A stretch of 58,761 nt of DNA from an uncultured Spirochaeta sp. Lineage in GTDB: Bacteria > Spirochaetota > Spirochaetia > DSM-27196 > Alkalispirochaetaceae. Positions within the stretch are counted from its first letter, which is position 1; each line of letters opens with the position of its first letter. Made by a program: the position numbers and the translations under genes. The notes under the pieces are model-generated. The model did no database searches. It was given only the letters and a program-made list of their open reading frames with translations, and was not told where the DNA came from. Location of the stretch: assembly GCA_913030605.1 (NCBI GenBank), contig CAJWEZ010000024.1:1-58761 (forward strand). Direction: 5' to 3'. Below are positions 6,956 to 16,722 of the stretch, piece by piece.

Positions 6956-9166
6956 ATGTTGCCTGCCGCAGTGCGTACCAGAGCCCGCCGAACGCTGTTG
7001 TTTTTCGGGGTCTTCAACGCCCTCAGCTTCACGCTGCTCACCGGAAATCTCATATCGCTGTATCTCCTACGGCTCGGAGCCGGGAATACCCTGATCGGTA
7101 TCGTGGCGTCCTTCGGGTTCGTCTCGTTCTTCTTTCTTCTCGTGGGAAAGTGGCTCGTACCGCGGGTCGGTGTGATGCGGCTGTTTGCCTGGGCCTGGCT
7201 GGTGCGCTACGTCGCGATCCTCCCGATTCTGGCGGCACCGGCGTTTCTCGGCTCGCCACACGACGCGATGGTGTTCCTGCTGGTTGCGGTCGGAACCTTT
7301 GGATTCCAGGCCGCCCGCGGGGTCGGAATCATCGCCAATGCTCCCATGTTCAGTGGGTTTGCAACCGGCGCCGACCGTGGACGCCTGCTCAGCCAGTTCC
7401 AGATCATCACGGCGGTGATGTCGATCACCACCGGTACCGCCGTGGCGTTCCTGCTGGGACCCGACGCGGCGATCACACGCTATCTTCTGTTCCTCTCCAT
7501 GGGTGTCGCCGCCGGTCTGATCGCCACCGGCCTGGTATTCTCGCTCCCGGAACTCGACAGCGAACGCGACAGTGCCAGGACGCCTCTTCTGGCTACCGTT
7601 CGTGAGGCCGCCGGTCAGGACGGATTCCGCGCGTTCGTCCGCGCGTTTCTGCTGGTCGCTGTCGCCTCCGGAGTCGGCCGCAGTTTCCTGGTCGTGTTTG
7701 CCAAACAGGCGTACGACATGACCGACCGCGCGGCGTTCCTCATGGTCGCGATCGGCAGCCTCGGGAACGTCCTCGCCGGCTACCTCGGAAGTGTCCTCCT
7801 GGACCGGCTCGGCGCCAAACCGATCATCCTGTTCTCTCTGGGCGCGTTTCTCGTCAGCCTGCTTCCGGCGGTGGCGACGCCACACATCACCGGTCCGGGG
7901 CTGTACGTGCTGGTGGGGCTCGTATTTTTTCTCGCCACCCTCGGCTTCACCGGCGCGGAAAACGCCAGTCAGGCCTATTTCTTCGGAATCACCCACCGGG
8001 ATTCACGGCTCAACCTCGGCATTCTGTACTTCCTGACCCTCGGCCTCGGTGGGTTTCTGGGTTCGTTCGCCGGTGGCATCGTCCTCGACGCGCTGGCCGC
8101 CGCCGTGAGTATTCGGTGGAGCTTCCGGTTCTTCTTTGGAGCGACGATCGTGGTCCTCGGGCTGGCGATGCACGCCACCTGGCGACTGGAGTCTCTCGGC
8201 GCCGAAACGTTCCGCGGCGCCCTGGAAGTGATTTTCTCGTTCCGCGACCTCCGCGCCGCCGGCCTGGTGAACCGGCTCACCCGCAGCCGAACGCCGGACG
8301 AGGAGCAGCGCACGATCCGCGACCTGGCCCAGTCCGGCTCCCAGGTGCCCATCGCCGAGATCCTGCGCCGGGTCGAGTCGCCGGGCTATGCGCTGCGTCA
8401 TGAAGCGCTCGATGCGCTGGCGGCTCTCCCGTTCTCGCCGACGGTAGAAACGGTCCTGGTACGCCACCTGGAGACCGGCGAGCACACCACCGCATCTCAG
8501 GCCGCCTGGCTTCTGGGTGTCCGCGGCAGTGAGGGGGCCCGACCGGCGTTGTGGCACGCCCGCAGGTCCGACGACCGGCTCCTCGCGGGACGGGCGCTGG
8601 TGGCACTGGCACGACTGGGTGACCCGGACGCCCCCGATGAGGCCGCGACGGTTCTGGAACGTGCGACGAATGCCACCGGCGCCACCGTCGACTTTGGTGA
8701 CGTCATGCACGCCGCGGTGGCGCTTCAGGTGGCGGGCACCCGGGATCACCTCGGGTCCCTCGGGGAGGTCATGTCGCGGCGCGGCATGCCGGACTACGTC
8801 GTCGACGAGCTGGTCTTCGCGATCGCGCGCATTCTGGGTTTTCACGACTGGTTCTATCCATACTACGCCGCCTACGTCCACGACGCCGACGACGAGGAAC
8901 GACTGGTCTCGCAGTACGGCGACGCACTGTCGCCGCAGGCGCAGACGATCGTGGACGCGCTGGAGAGATCGGGAAAACCCGCGGAGGCCAGACGAAGACT
9001 GCGAGACTACTGCGCCACCGCGACCGGTCTTCCGTGGCCCGATTCGTCGGTAGTGGAGACGATGCCGGACCGCGGGCGCATGGTGTTCTGCGCCACCGCC
9101 GCGATCATACGCCACGAGCTCGATCGGCACGAGCCTGCGCCGTCATCCGCCCCGTCGCAGGTGTAG
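6956..9166 (+). CDS. MFS transporter fused to HEAT-like repeat domain
   Basis: A 736-residue protein. Residues 1 to about 410 form a major facilitator with roughly twelve hydrophobic helices and the loop-type motif R-x-G-x-x in GAKPII near the centre. Residues about 440-620 are soluble, Ala/Leu/Arg rich and made of repeated helical pairs (LRHEALDALAALP, ASQAAWLLGVRGSEGARPAL, AGRALVALARLGDPDA), typical of HEAT or PBS-lyase repeats. The last 100 residues are unassigned. Substrate is unknown. The MFS family is usually 400-450 residues, so the 300-residue cytoplasmic extension is unusual and suggests partner binding or regulation. It is transcribed alone and is convergent with the exchanger gene. 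Confidence 0.8.
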   Translation: MLPAAVRTRARRTLLFFGVFNALSFTLLTGNLISLYLLRLGAGNTLIGIVASFGFVSFFFLLVGKWLVPRVGVMRLFAWAWLVRYVAILPILAAPAFLGSPHDAMVFLLVAVGTFGFQAARGVGIIANAPMFSGFATGADRGRLLSQFQIITAVMSITTGTAVAFLLGPDAAITRYLLFLSMGVAAGLIATGLVFSLPELDSERDSARTPLLATVREAAGQDGFRAFVRAFLLVAVASGVGRSFLVVFAKQAYDMTDRAAFLMVAIGSLGNVLAGYLGSVLLDRLGAKPIILFSLGAFLVSLLPAVATPHITGPGLYVLVGLVFFLATLGFTGAENASQAYFFGITHRDSRLNLGILYFLTLGLGGFLGSFAGGIVLDALAAAVSIRWSFRFFFGATIVVLGLAMHATWRLESLGAETFRGALEVIFSFRDLRAAGLVNRLTRSRTPDEEQRTIRDLAQSGSQVPIAEILRRVESPGYALRHEALDALAALPFSPTVETVLVRHLETGEHTTASQAAWLLGVRGSEGARPALWHARRSDDRLLAGRALVALARLGDPDAPDEAATVLERATNATGATVDFGDVMHAAVALQVAGTRDHLGSLGEVMSRRGMPDYVVDELVFAIARILGFHDWFYPYYAAYVHDADDEERLVSQYGDALSPQAQTIVDALERSGKPAEARRRLRDYCATATGLPWPDSSVVETMPDRGRMVFCATAAIIRHELDRHEPAPSSAPSQV

Positions 9167-9181
9167 GCCGGCAGGAGGGCG

Positions 9182-10225
9182 CTACACGGTGCGGGTCGCG
9201 GCAAGATACGCCACGTAGACCACGTAGACCAGAATCAACGACGCGCCCGCCATGCGCGTGACCTTGCGCCGGCGCCACAGCGCCGTCATGAGCAGCAGGC
9301 TGGTCCCCACCATGAAAAGAAAGTCCACCGAGAAGTCGGTCTGCCCTACCCGGATCGGCAGGATGAGCGCGGTTGTCCCCAGTACCATCAGCGAGTTGAA
9401 GATATTGCTGCCCACCAGGTTGCCGACCGAGATATCCATCTCCCCCTTCGCCAGACTGACCAGCGTCGTAAAGAGCTCCGGCAGGCTGGTCCCCAGCGCG
9501 ACGATCGCGATCCCCACAAACCGCTCGCTTGCACCGAACACGTTCACCGCGAGCCAGCTGGCGCCGCGAACGAGCAGCTCCGCGCCACCGGCGAGCATAC
9601 CTGCGCCGGCAAGTACCAGGACCACGTCCAGCCAGATCGGTCGGCTCCGGACATCCTCTTCCTCGATCTCGTCCGCCAGTGGCGGTGGTCCTTCACCCCA
9701 CCGCGATCGGCGGTACAGGAGAGCCACGTACGCGACAAGAACTGCTACCAGGACCGCGCCCTCCCAGCGTCTGATCGTGCCGCCAATCCAGGGAGGTGTG
9801 GCCCCGAACTGGAGCGCCACGAGCGCGAACAGGACGTAGGTCAGCAGCATGACCGGGACATCAAACCGGACAACCGTACGGTCAACCACCGTCGGACGCA
9901 CCACGCCGGCGATGCCGAGAACCAGCGCGATGTTGATCACGTTGCTGCCGATCACGTTTCCCACGGAGATGCCCATCTGTCCCCGAACCGCGGACAGGAC
10001 GCTGACGAACAACTCGGGCGCCGAGGTGCCGAACGCCACGACCGTGAGCCCGACCACCAGCGGGGAGATGTTGAGATTCAGCGCGATGCCGCCGGCACCG
10101 ACCACCAGGGACGACCCGCCAAAGTACAGCAGGGCCATGCCCGCCACCAGGAACGCACTGTAGAGCAGAAGGGACATCTGAAACGGCACGGCCCAGACTG
10201 TAGAGGAAAGCGACGGCGATGTCAC
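9182..10225 (-). CDS. calcium/sodium antiporter (CaCA family, YrbG-like)
   Basis: A 347-residue inner-membrane exchanger with the two inverted alpha repeats of the CaCA family: FGTSAPEL with GNVIGSN in the first half and LGTSLPEL with GNLVGSN in the second. These contain the acidic and polar residues that bind Ca and Na. An acidic loop (ADEIEEEDVRSR) joins the halves. The start is uncertain: GTG at 10225 lies seven bases after a possible -10 (TGTAAA, 10237-10232) and would be leaderless, while ATG at 10174 matches where related proteins begin. Neither has a Shine-Dalgarno sequence. The divergent neighbour is the GH1 gene. Confidence 0.87.
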   Translation of the reverse strand: MTSPSLSSTVWAVPFQMSLLLYSAFLVAGMALLYFGGSSLVVGAGGIALNLNISPLVVGLTVVAFGTSAPELFVSVLSAVRGQMGISVGNVIGSNVINIALVLGIAGVVRPTVVDRTVVRFDVPVMLLTYVLFALVALQFGATPPWIGGTIRRWEGAVLVAVLVAYVALLYRRSRWGEGPPPLADEIEEEDVRSRPIWLDVVLVLAGAGMLAGGAELLVRGASWLAVNVFGASERFVGIAIVALGTSLPELFTTLVSLAKGEMDISVGNLVGSNIFNSLMVLGTTALILPIRVGQTDFSVDFLFMVGTSLLLMTALWRRRKVTRMAGASLILVYVVYVAYLAATRTV

Positions 10226-10231
10226 GGGGAG

Positions 10232-11619
<1,388 letters not shown>

Positions 11620-11632
11620 CCCCTGCGGCGAT

Positions 11633-12421
11633 CTACCGGAACGTCTGCGCCCCCGACGCGGTCCGCGCCTCGATCAGGAACCGACCGGAACCACCGGTCA
11701 GGTGGTTTCCGGCTTCGATGTCCCCGAATCGAATCCGACCGGAGCTGCTGGTCAGGCGGTAGGTCAGGTCCGAGAGATCGTTCACCAGGTCTACATCGAT
11801 CCCGCCACTCGACGATTCGAAGCGGGCGTCCGCGGTCAGTCGCAGCTCCCGGGCGCGGATGTGCCCCGATGCGGTCTGCACCGCGACAATTCCCTGGCAA
11901 CGCGCCATGTCCACACCGCCCGATGCGCTCTGGAGCATCATGGAGCCGACCGCCTGTTCGACCCGCACGGCGCCCGAGGCGGTCCGAACCTGCAGGTCTC
12001 CTCCCACGTCGCTGAGCGTCACGCCGCCACTCGCACTCCGGAATGCCAGGTGTCCCTGTACCCCTCTCGTCACGATCGCGCCGGACGCCGACTCGATATC
12101 CAAATCGATCCCGGTCGGTACCTCGATCCTGATCACCGGAGTCGCGCTGTTGCGGTCAAACCATGACGGGCGTCCCTGGACGTGAATCGTCACCGCCTGT
12201 CGACGCACCCGGTCCGCCACGGTGACGCCGTCCGGTATCCCGTCCACAGTGACCCGGACCGTGTTGCCGGGCGTGCCGCGAACCTCGACGTTAAAGCTGT
12301 CGCTGTTGACCTCGACCATTCGGAGGTCCGCGTACTCCCGGTCAAAACGTTCCTGCTGTCCCCCGCCACACACCGGCATCGCCGCCAGGGCGAGCGCTAC
12401 TACTGCTGCTGCATACTTCAT
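11633..12421 (-). CDS. exported DUF4097-type beta-repeat protein
   Basis: A 262-residue protein with an N-terminal hydrophobic segment (AAAVVALALAAMPVC) that may be a signal peptide; the Cys is not in a canonical lipobox. The body is built of short repeats with the word S-A-S-G or S-S-S-G recurring about every 20 residues, as in DUF4097/DUF4098 proteins, which fold as a right-handed or single-sheet beta structure. No catalytic residues are apparent. Its ATG overlaps the stop of the caspase-like gene by four bases, so it is the last gene of the ECF sigma operon. Related proteins often sit beside sigma/anti-sigma pairs, which agrees with an envelope role. Function unknown. Confidence 0.8.
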   Translation of the reverse strand: MKYAAAVVALALAAMPVCGGGQQERFDREYADLRMVEVNSDSFNVEVRGTPGNTVRVTVDGIPDGVTVADRVRRQAVTIHVQGRPSWFDRNSATPVIRIEVPTGIDLDIESASGAIVTRGVQGHLAFRSASGGVTLSDVGGDLQVRTASGAVRVEQAVGSMMLQSASGGVDMARCQGIVAVQTASGHIRARELRLTADARFESSSGGIDVDLVNDLSDLTYRLTSSSGRIRFGDIEAGNHLTGGSGRFLIEARTASGAQTFR

Positions 12422-14685
12422 ATCTTCAGTCCTGCGAAGAAGTGGGGATACACGCTCACGCCGTCCCCGAACATGGTGAACGAACTGCCACTGTGCATGG
12501 CAGCCGACTCCTGATCGATCCAGTCCAGCCGCCCGTCCAGGGCCACTCCCCCCACAATCGCAAAGCGACGGGAGAACTGAAGGCCGCCGGACACGCGGAC
12601 ACTGGGATACGCGGTCTGCGCGTTGTCACCGGATTCCTCGGATTTCGCCATCAGGTCCACGTCGAGATAGAAAAACCCGTTCCAGACACGTGTACCGAGG
12701 CCCGCCGCAAACTCCACCGTGGTGTCTCCGCTTTCCAGATTTGTCTGCTGGACGCCGAGCTCATAGATCGTGTAGAGCGACGGAGTTCCGTGCTGCAGCG
12801 CAAAACGCGTGAGCCCCCGGTCGTCGAGAACGACGGAGAGATCCAGCACGCCGAAGCGCACGAAATTGATCAGTCCGAGGGTGACCCCGTCCACCTCCTC
12901 GGCGATGTTGACAACCCCGAACTGGGCGCCCCGCACCGATCCACCAACGTTCACGACCCCGGCCTGAACCCCGTGAATCTCGCGGGAGAGCGTAACAACA
13001 CCGGTCTGCAGTCCCGACACGCTGGAGGCGATCGAAACGACACCACCGGCCTGCACGCCACGCACGTCACCACCCACAGCGTTGAGGACGCCGGCGCCCT
13101 GGACGCCGTATACCGAACCGTCCAGCAGATTGAACACCGACGACGACTGAACGCCGCGCACGTTTCCGTCGGTCACGTTGAACACGGATGACGCCTGGAC
13201 GCCGTGAATGTCGCCACGGTGGATGTTGAACACCGTGCCGCTCTGGATTCCCTGGACACGCCCTTCGCGGATGTTCCCGATGTAGCTGGCCTCGATTCCG
13301 CGCGTCACGCCCGTGCCGAGGTTGAGTCCGAGAGAGGCGACCACCCCGTCAGTGTGGCCGGCTTCCGCCGCCACCACTCCGAGGACGAGGTTGTGAATGC
13401 TCTCCCCTTCCGCAACCGAGGGCTGCGGATACCATCGCATGCCGGGCACGAAATCGACGACCACCGGTTCCCGCACGAGGTCCGCGCCGCCGGGACGGGT
13501 CCCGCCGGGTGTCACCGTGCTTCGCGAACCGCCGAACGCCGCACGTGTCGTAGAGCCCACGGTAGACAGGGCGTCCATCGCGCGATCGCGAATCGTTTCC
13601 TCCTCGTCACCACGCGTCCTGTTCCGCTCCAGGGCCACGCGTTCAAAATCCAGTTCCGAGAGCGTCGTCTCGCCGCCGCCGCGAACCACCACGTCGGTGC
13701 TTCGGTACTGGTCGCCGTGGCGCACCTCAACCCGGTAGCTCCCCGGAGCCAGACTCACTGCCAGCTCCTGGCCGCGATACTTTTCGAACTCCGCCATCAG
13801 CTGCCCCGTGGACGCCTGCCGCACGTACACCCGTCCCGACAGGCTCGCGTCGAGGGTGAGACCGGCGGTGCGCGCGCTCAGGTCGGTCAGAACGAGGTCG
13901 CCTGCTCCGGTGAGCTGGATCTCGTACGACGGGTGCTGTGGACCGGCGAACGTCCCGGAGGTTCGGGACAGCGTCTCCGCGAAGGCGTACTGGTACACCT
14001 CGTTCAGCGTTACGCGGCGATCGCCGGTTGAGTCCGCGGCGCCCAGGAGGCCGCTCACCACGTAGTGGGTGAAGAACGACGCCCCGATCTCGTCCGACTC
14101 CTGCGATGCCTCGTCGTCGGAGCTGGATGTGAGGAAGGCGTACCCGGTCATCTCGGCGGCGTCATCGAACAGGAACGGCTGCGTTCTCCGGCCGCCCTTG
14201 AGCCGCGTAAAACTCCCGGAGGAACAGCTGTCCAGCAGCGCGACCGCCACGTCTGCGTCGACGCTCTCGATCGACCGCCGCAGACTGCGGTACGGCAACA
14301 GGTCGTCCCCGAGAAGCAGCCCCTGTTCGTCGCTGTGGCCGGAGTAGTAGAACAGGAGTTCGACCCGGCGCGCATCGCTGCGGGCGGCCTGCATGGACCG
14401 CTCCAGGCGACCGAGGGTCGATTCGATCTCCGTAGGGGTCGGGTTTTCGAGGAGAATCGCGTCACGGGGGGCCACACCACCGACGCGGTACATCACGTCC
14501 GCGAGACGCGTGGCGTCGGACACCGCGTAGCGCAATTCCACCCGTTCGGTGCCGCCGTCATTGGCGCCCACAAAGAGGGCAAAGCGTCGCACCCCGCCGT
14601 CCTGGGCCCACGCCGGACCCGTCGTGAGGATCAGACAGATCGCCACGGCGACCACGCGCCGGCGATATCGAAAACCGGCCGGCAT
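12418..14685 (-). CDS. exported caspase-like (C14) protein with GVQ surface repeats
   Basis: A 755-residue protein with a clear signal peptide (cleavage after AWA, near residue 27). Residues 33-270 are a caspase/metacaspase domain with the catalytic dyad His117 in YYSGHSD and Cys154 in LLDSCSSG. A linker with a PEGA-like beta region (SYRVEVRHGDQYRSTDV) follows. Residues 463-608 hold ten G-V-Q-x-G/S-x-V-x-N repeats, six starts at 16-residue spacing and then 15 and 14. The C-terminal 140 residues end like an outer-membrane strand (HFFAGLKI). It probably acts in the periplasm or at the outer membrane. It overlaps the anti-sigma gene by one base and the DUF4097 gene by four. The protease target is unknown. 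Confidence 0.82.
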   Translation of the reverse strand: MPAGFRYRRRVVAVAICLILTTGPAWAQDGGVRRFALFVGANDGGTERVELRYAVSDATRLADVMYRVGGVAPRDAILLENPTPTEIESTLGRLERSMQAARSDARRVELLFYYSGHSDEQGLLLGDDLLPYRSLRRSIESVDADVAVALLDSCSSGSFTRLKGGRRTQPFLFDDAAEMTGYAFLTSSSDDEASQESDEIGASFFTHYVVSGLLGAADSTGDRRVTLNEVYQYAFAETLSRTSGTFAGPQHPSYEIQLTGAGDLVLTDLSARTAGLTLDASLSGRVYVRQASTGQLMAEFEKYRGQELAVSLAPGSYRVEVRHGDQYRSTDVVVRGGGETTLSELDFERVALERNRTRGDEEETIRDRAMDALSTVGSTTRAAFGGSRSTVTPGGTRPGGADLVREPVVVDFVPGMRWYPQPSVAEGESIHNLVLGVVAAEAGHTDGVVASLGLNLGTGVTRGIEASYIGNIREGRVQGIQSGTVFNIHRGDIHGVQASSVFNVTDGNVRGVQSSSVFNLLDGSVYGVQGAGVLNAVGGDVRGVQAGGVVSIASSVSGLQTGVVTLSREIHGVQAGVVNVGGSVRGAQFGVVNIAEEVDGVTLGLINFVRFGVLDLSVVLDDRGLTRFALQHGTPSLYTIYELGVQQTNLESGDTTVEFAAGLGTRVWNGFFYLDVDLMAKSEESGDNAQTAYPSVRVSGGLQFSRRFAIVGGVALDGRLDWIDQESAAMHSGSSFTMFGDGVSVYPHFFAGLKI

Positions 14686-15533
14686 CAGCGGCCTCCTTTC
14701 TGCAGCGTGATTTCCTGGACGCCCCGGCCGTCCTCGGCCGATACCCAGCGGTCAACGACGGTACGGACCGCTCCGGCGTCGTCGGCGACCGCCTCCGCGT
14801 CGTCGACCAGCCGCCCGATGTCGAAGTCGTCGGGCCCGTAGACAAAGAAGAACCGTTCGTAACGTGGTGCATCGTCCAGAATGTAGCTGTACGGCAGGGC
14901 GACCGTGCCTCCCTGCTCCAACGCCGCGGACTGCAGCGCCGACTCCGGATAGTGCAGGGTCAGGACGCCGTTCCCATCGACCGAGAAGATCGCCCCGTAG
15001 CCCACGCCGGCGGCGTTGTACGCGATCTGAAGACGATCGCCGGCGCGAACCGCGGCGTTGTCGTCCAGCTCCTCAACGGAGCCCGCATCAGCGCTCCGAA
15101 ATACCGCCAGGGCCGGCTCGAGGCCTTTTACCCGCTCTCCCCCGGCCAGCTCGTCGGGATTCTCCGCGACGCCGGGGTTGGACGAAAACTGCAGGGGAAG
15201 GAGCGCCAGCACGAGGACCGCAGCGGCGATCGCCGGGACCAGCGCGGGATGCGCCTGAAAGCCGCGGAGCACACGCCCCCAAAACGCCCCGGAGACCGAT
15301 TCGGGATCGCTCCCCGCCCGTTCCGTCGACCGCGACTCCTCCGCGGCCCGCTGCCGCACCTGGTCGACGAACCACCCGGCGGGATACTTCTCAAAATGCT
15401 CGCTGTCGCTCCGTTCGAGTTCCCGGACCCGCTCCATGGCGTGGCGGTCGTTCTCAATACGTTCGACAGTCTCCTCGTCTGCCTCACCGAGGCGGTACTG
15501 TTCCAGGAAAAAATCGGGAATTCGTTCGCTCAT
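14685..15533 (-). CDS. membrane anti-sigma-like protein with DUF4384-like periplasmic domain
   Basis: A 282-residue single-pass membrane protein. The N-terminal 100 residues are acidic and helical, start with PDFFLEQYRLGE and lie just downstream of an ECF sigma gene, as anti-sigma domains do. One membrane helix (ALVPAIAAAVLVLALLPL) is near residues 95-113. The outer part has the pattern GDRLQIAYNAAG, YGAIFSVDGNGVLTLHYP and FFFVYGPDDFD, which resembles DUF4384 sensor-like domains found with caspase-type proteins. It probably holds the sigma factor inactive until an envelope signal arrives. It begins one base after the sigma stop codon. No zinc-binding HxxxCxxC motif is seen, so it is not the ZAS type. 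Confidence 0.72.
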   Translation of the reverse strand: MSERIPDFFLEQYRLGEADEETVERIENDRHAMERVRELERSDSEHFEKYPAGWFVDQVRQRAAEESRSTERAGSDPESVSGAFWGRVLRGFQAHPALVPAIAAAVLVLALLPLQFSSNPGVAENPDELAGGERVKGLEPALAVFRSADAGSVEELDDNAAVRAGDRLQIAYNAAGVGYGAIFSVDGNGVLTLHYPESALQSAALEQGGTVALPYSYILDDAPRYERFFFVYGPDDFDIGRLVDDAEAVADDAGAVRTVVDRWVSAEDGRGVQEITLQKGGR

Positions 15534-15534
15534 C

Positions 15535-16023
15535 TTACCGCTCCTTCAGCTCGAGTCCCGCACTCCGAAGGGTGCGAAGTCGTTTTCGCACGCCGGAGAC
15601 CGAGAGCCCGCAGGCTGAGGCGGTCTCCTCCAGTGTCATGCCGTCCACGTAGTGGCAGATCGCCATCGTGCGCGTGTCGGGTTTCTGGGTTTCGAAGAGC
15701 CGGCCGAGAAAGTGGTCGGTCAGGACGCGATCGGCGTGATCCCCGGAGTGAGCGATTTCTTCCACGATGTCGCCAACGGCGTCGCTCCGGTTGCGTCCGC
15801 GGGCTCGAATCCGGTTGGGGCACACGTTGGTCGCCATCGTGTACAGCAGACTCGACGGCGCGCGTCCCTCCAGCCGGTCGGCGTAGCGCAGCAACCTGAC
15901 AAAGGTGTCCTGCGCCGCATCCATCGCCTCGTCCTCGTCCTTCAGCAGCTGACGACAGCGGCGCATGACCATCGCGCCGTACCGCCGGTAATACGCTTCG
16001 ATGTCCAACGTTCCGTCGGGCAT
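15535..16023 (-). CDS. ECF-family RNA polymerase sigma factor
   Basis: A 162-residue sigma factor with only regions 2 and 4. Region 2 is seen in YYRRYGAMVMRRCRQLL and DEAMDAAQDTFVRLLR. Region 4 contains the helix-turn-helix MTLEETASACGLSVSGVRKR. The ATG at 16023 has an excellent GGAGG seven bases upstream, so I prefer it over an upstream start that would add 31 unrelated residues. It directly precedes the anti-sigma gene and follows an outer-membrane protein gene, all on the same strand. ECF factors usually control their own operon, so the caspase, DUF4097 and barrel genes are its likely targets. Confidence 0.88.
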   Translation of the reverse strand: MPDGTLDIEAYYRRYGAMVMRRCRQLLKDEDEAMDAAQDTFVRLLRYADRLEGRAPSSLLYTMATNVCPNRIRARGRNRSDAVGDIVEEIAHSGDHADRVLTDHFLGRLFETQKPDTRTMAICHYVDGMTLEETASACGLSVSGVRKRLRTLRSAGLELKER

Positions 16024-16049
16024 AAGCAGTCCTCCGCAGATAGCGTACG

Positions 16050-16667
16050 TCAGCGGCCAAAGGAAACCCCACCATAGATTCGGGCCTCGAATCGCTGGGT
16101 CGGATACACCGCCCACGAGGTATCTTCCGGCTGCAAACGCTGATTCAGAATGTTGTAGTTGAGACCGACACCTACGACCAGTCCCCCCAAATTGATTTGC
16201 GCTCCCCCACCGACGTACTGGTACAGGCCGGCATTCATGATCTGCGACCCTTCGTCGGTGCGCATGACCACCCCGGTACCGAGTCTGGCGTAGGGGTCGA
16301 TAAAGGAGCCGCCCCGAAAGAGATGGTATGCGAGAAACAGGTCGCTCTTCCAGTCGTAGAGGTAGGTTTCGTCGGGGGTGTCGGTGGGTGATACGCCGAG
16401 AAAACGGCCCAGATAGCGACCGCCGATCCCGATCTGGTTGAACCAGATCTCGGCTTCGAGACCGGTGAACAGTTCCTCATCGTCCGTATCCTGGTATGAC
16501 CGGGACACGTCGCTGACCGTCCGGGGGTTTTCAGCGAATGGAGCCGCCCCCAGAGCGACGATCTGGCCACCGACGTGGGCCCAGGCCGGGCTCGCCGCAG
16601 CCATAACCAGTGCGGCCATCGCAACCACCGTGCCAGGCCGCCGCATTGCCGTCCGTTTGTGCTTCAT
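16050..16667 (-). CDS. putative outer-membrane beta-barrel protein
   Basis: A 205-residue exported protein with a signal peptide ending in SPAWA at about residue 30. The mature part has alternating polar and hydrophobic strands rich in Tyr and Gly (GIGGRYLGRF, LFLAYHLFRGGSFIDPYARLG, VVGVGLNYNIL) and ends in GGVSFGR, as small eight-stranded barrels do. The ATG at 16667 is preferred because the signal peptide starts there. It is the first gene of the run leading into the ECF sigma gene, 26 bases away. No function can be assigned. Confidence 0.75.
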   Translation of the reverse strand: MKHKRTAMRRPGTVVAMAALVMAAASPAWAHVGGQIVALGAAPFAENPRTVSDVSRSYQDTDDEELFTGLEAEIWFNQIGIGGRYLGRFLGVSPTDTPDETYLYDWKSDLFLAYHLFRGGSFIDPYARLGTGVVMRTDEGSQIMNAGLYQYVGGGAQINLGGLVVGVGLNYNILNQRLQPEDTSWAVYPTQRFEARIYGGVSFGR

Positions 16668-16685
16668 ACCCGATGAAACACCCTG

Positions 16686-16708
16686 AGACGGGGCAAGTGT
16701 TACCGTTC
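16686..16708 (-). promoter_or_regulatory. possible ECF-type promoter of the envelope operon
   Basis: GAAC (16708-16705), a 15-base spacer and GTCT (16689-16686) resemble the AAC...GTC layout of ECF promoters, about 19 bases before the ATG at 16667. This is a weak pattern from a single site. Confidence 0.22.
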
Positions 16709-16722
16709 GATGAGCATCGGAG

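Noticed and set aside
12860..13300. Repeat array that might be taken for CRISPR
   Set aside because: The periodicity is at protein level (16 and 14 codons), in frame within a coding gene, without constant DNA repeats and unique spacers.
12442..14841. Long plus-strand frames opposite the caspase-like gene
   Set aside because: Composition is His/Arg rich with no domain, and the minus strand carries a signal peptide and catalytic residues.
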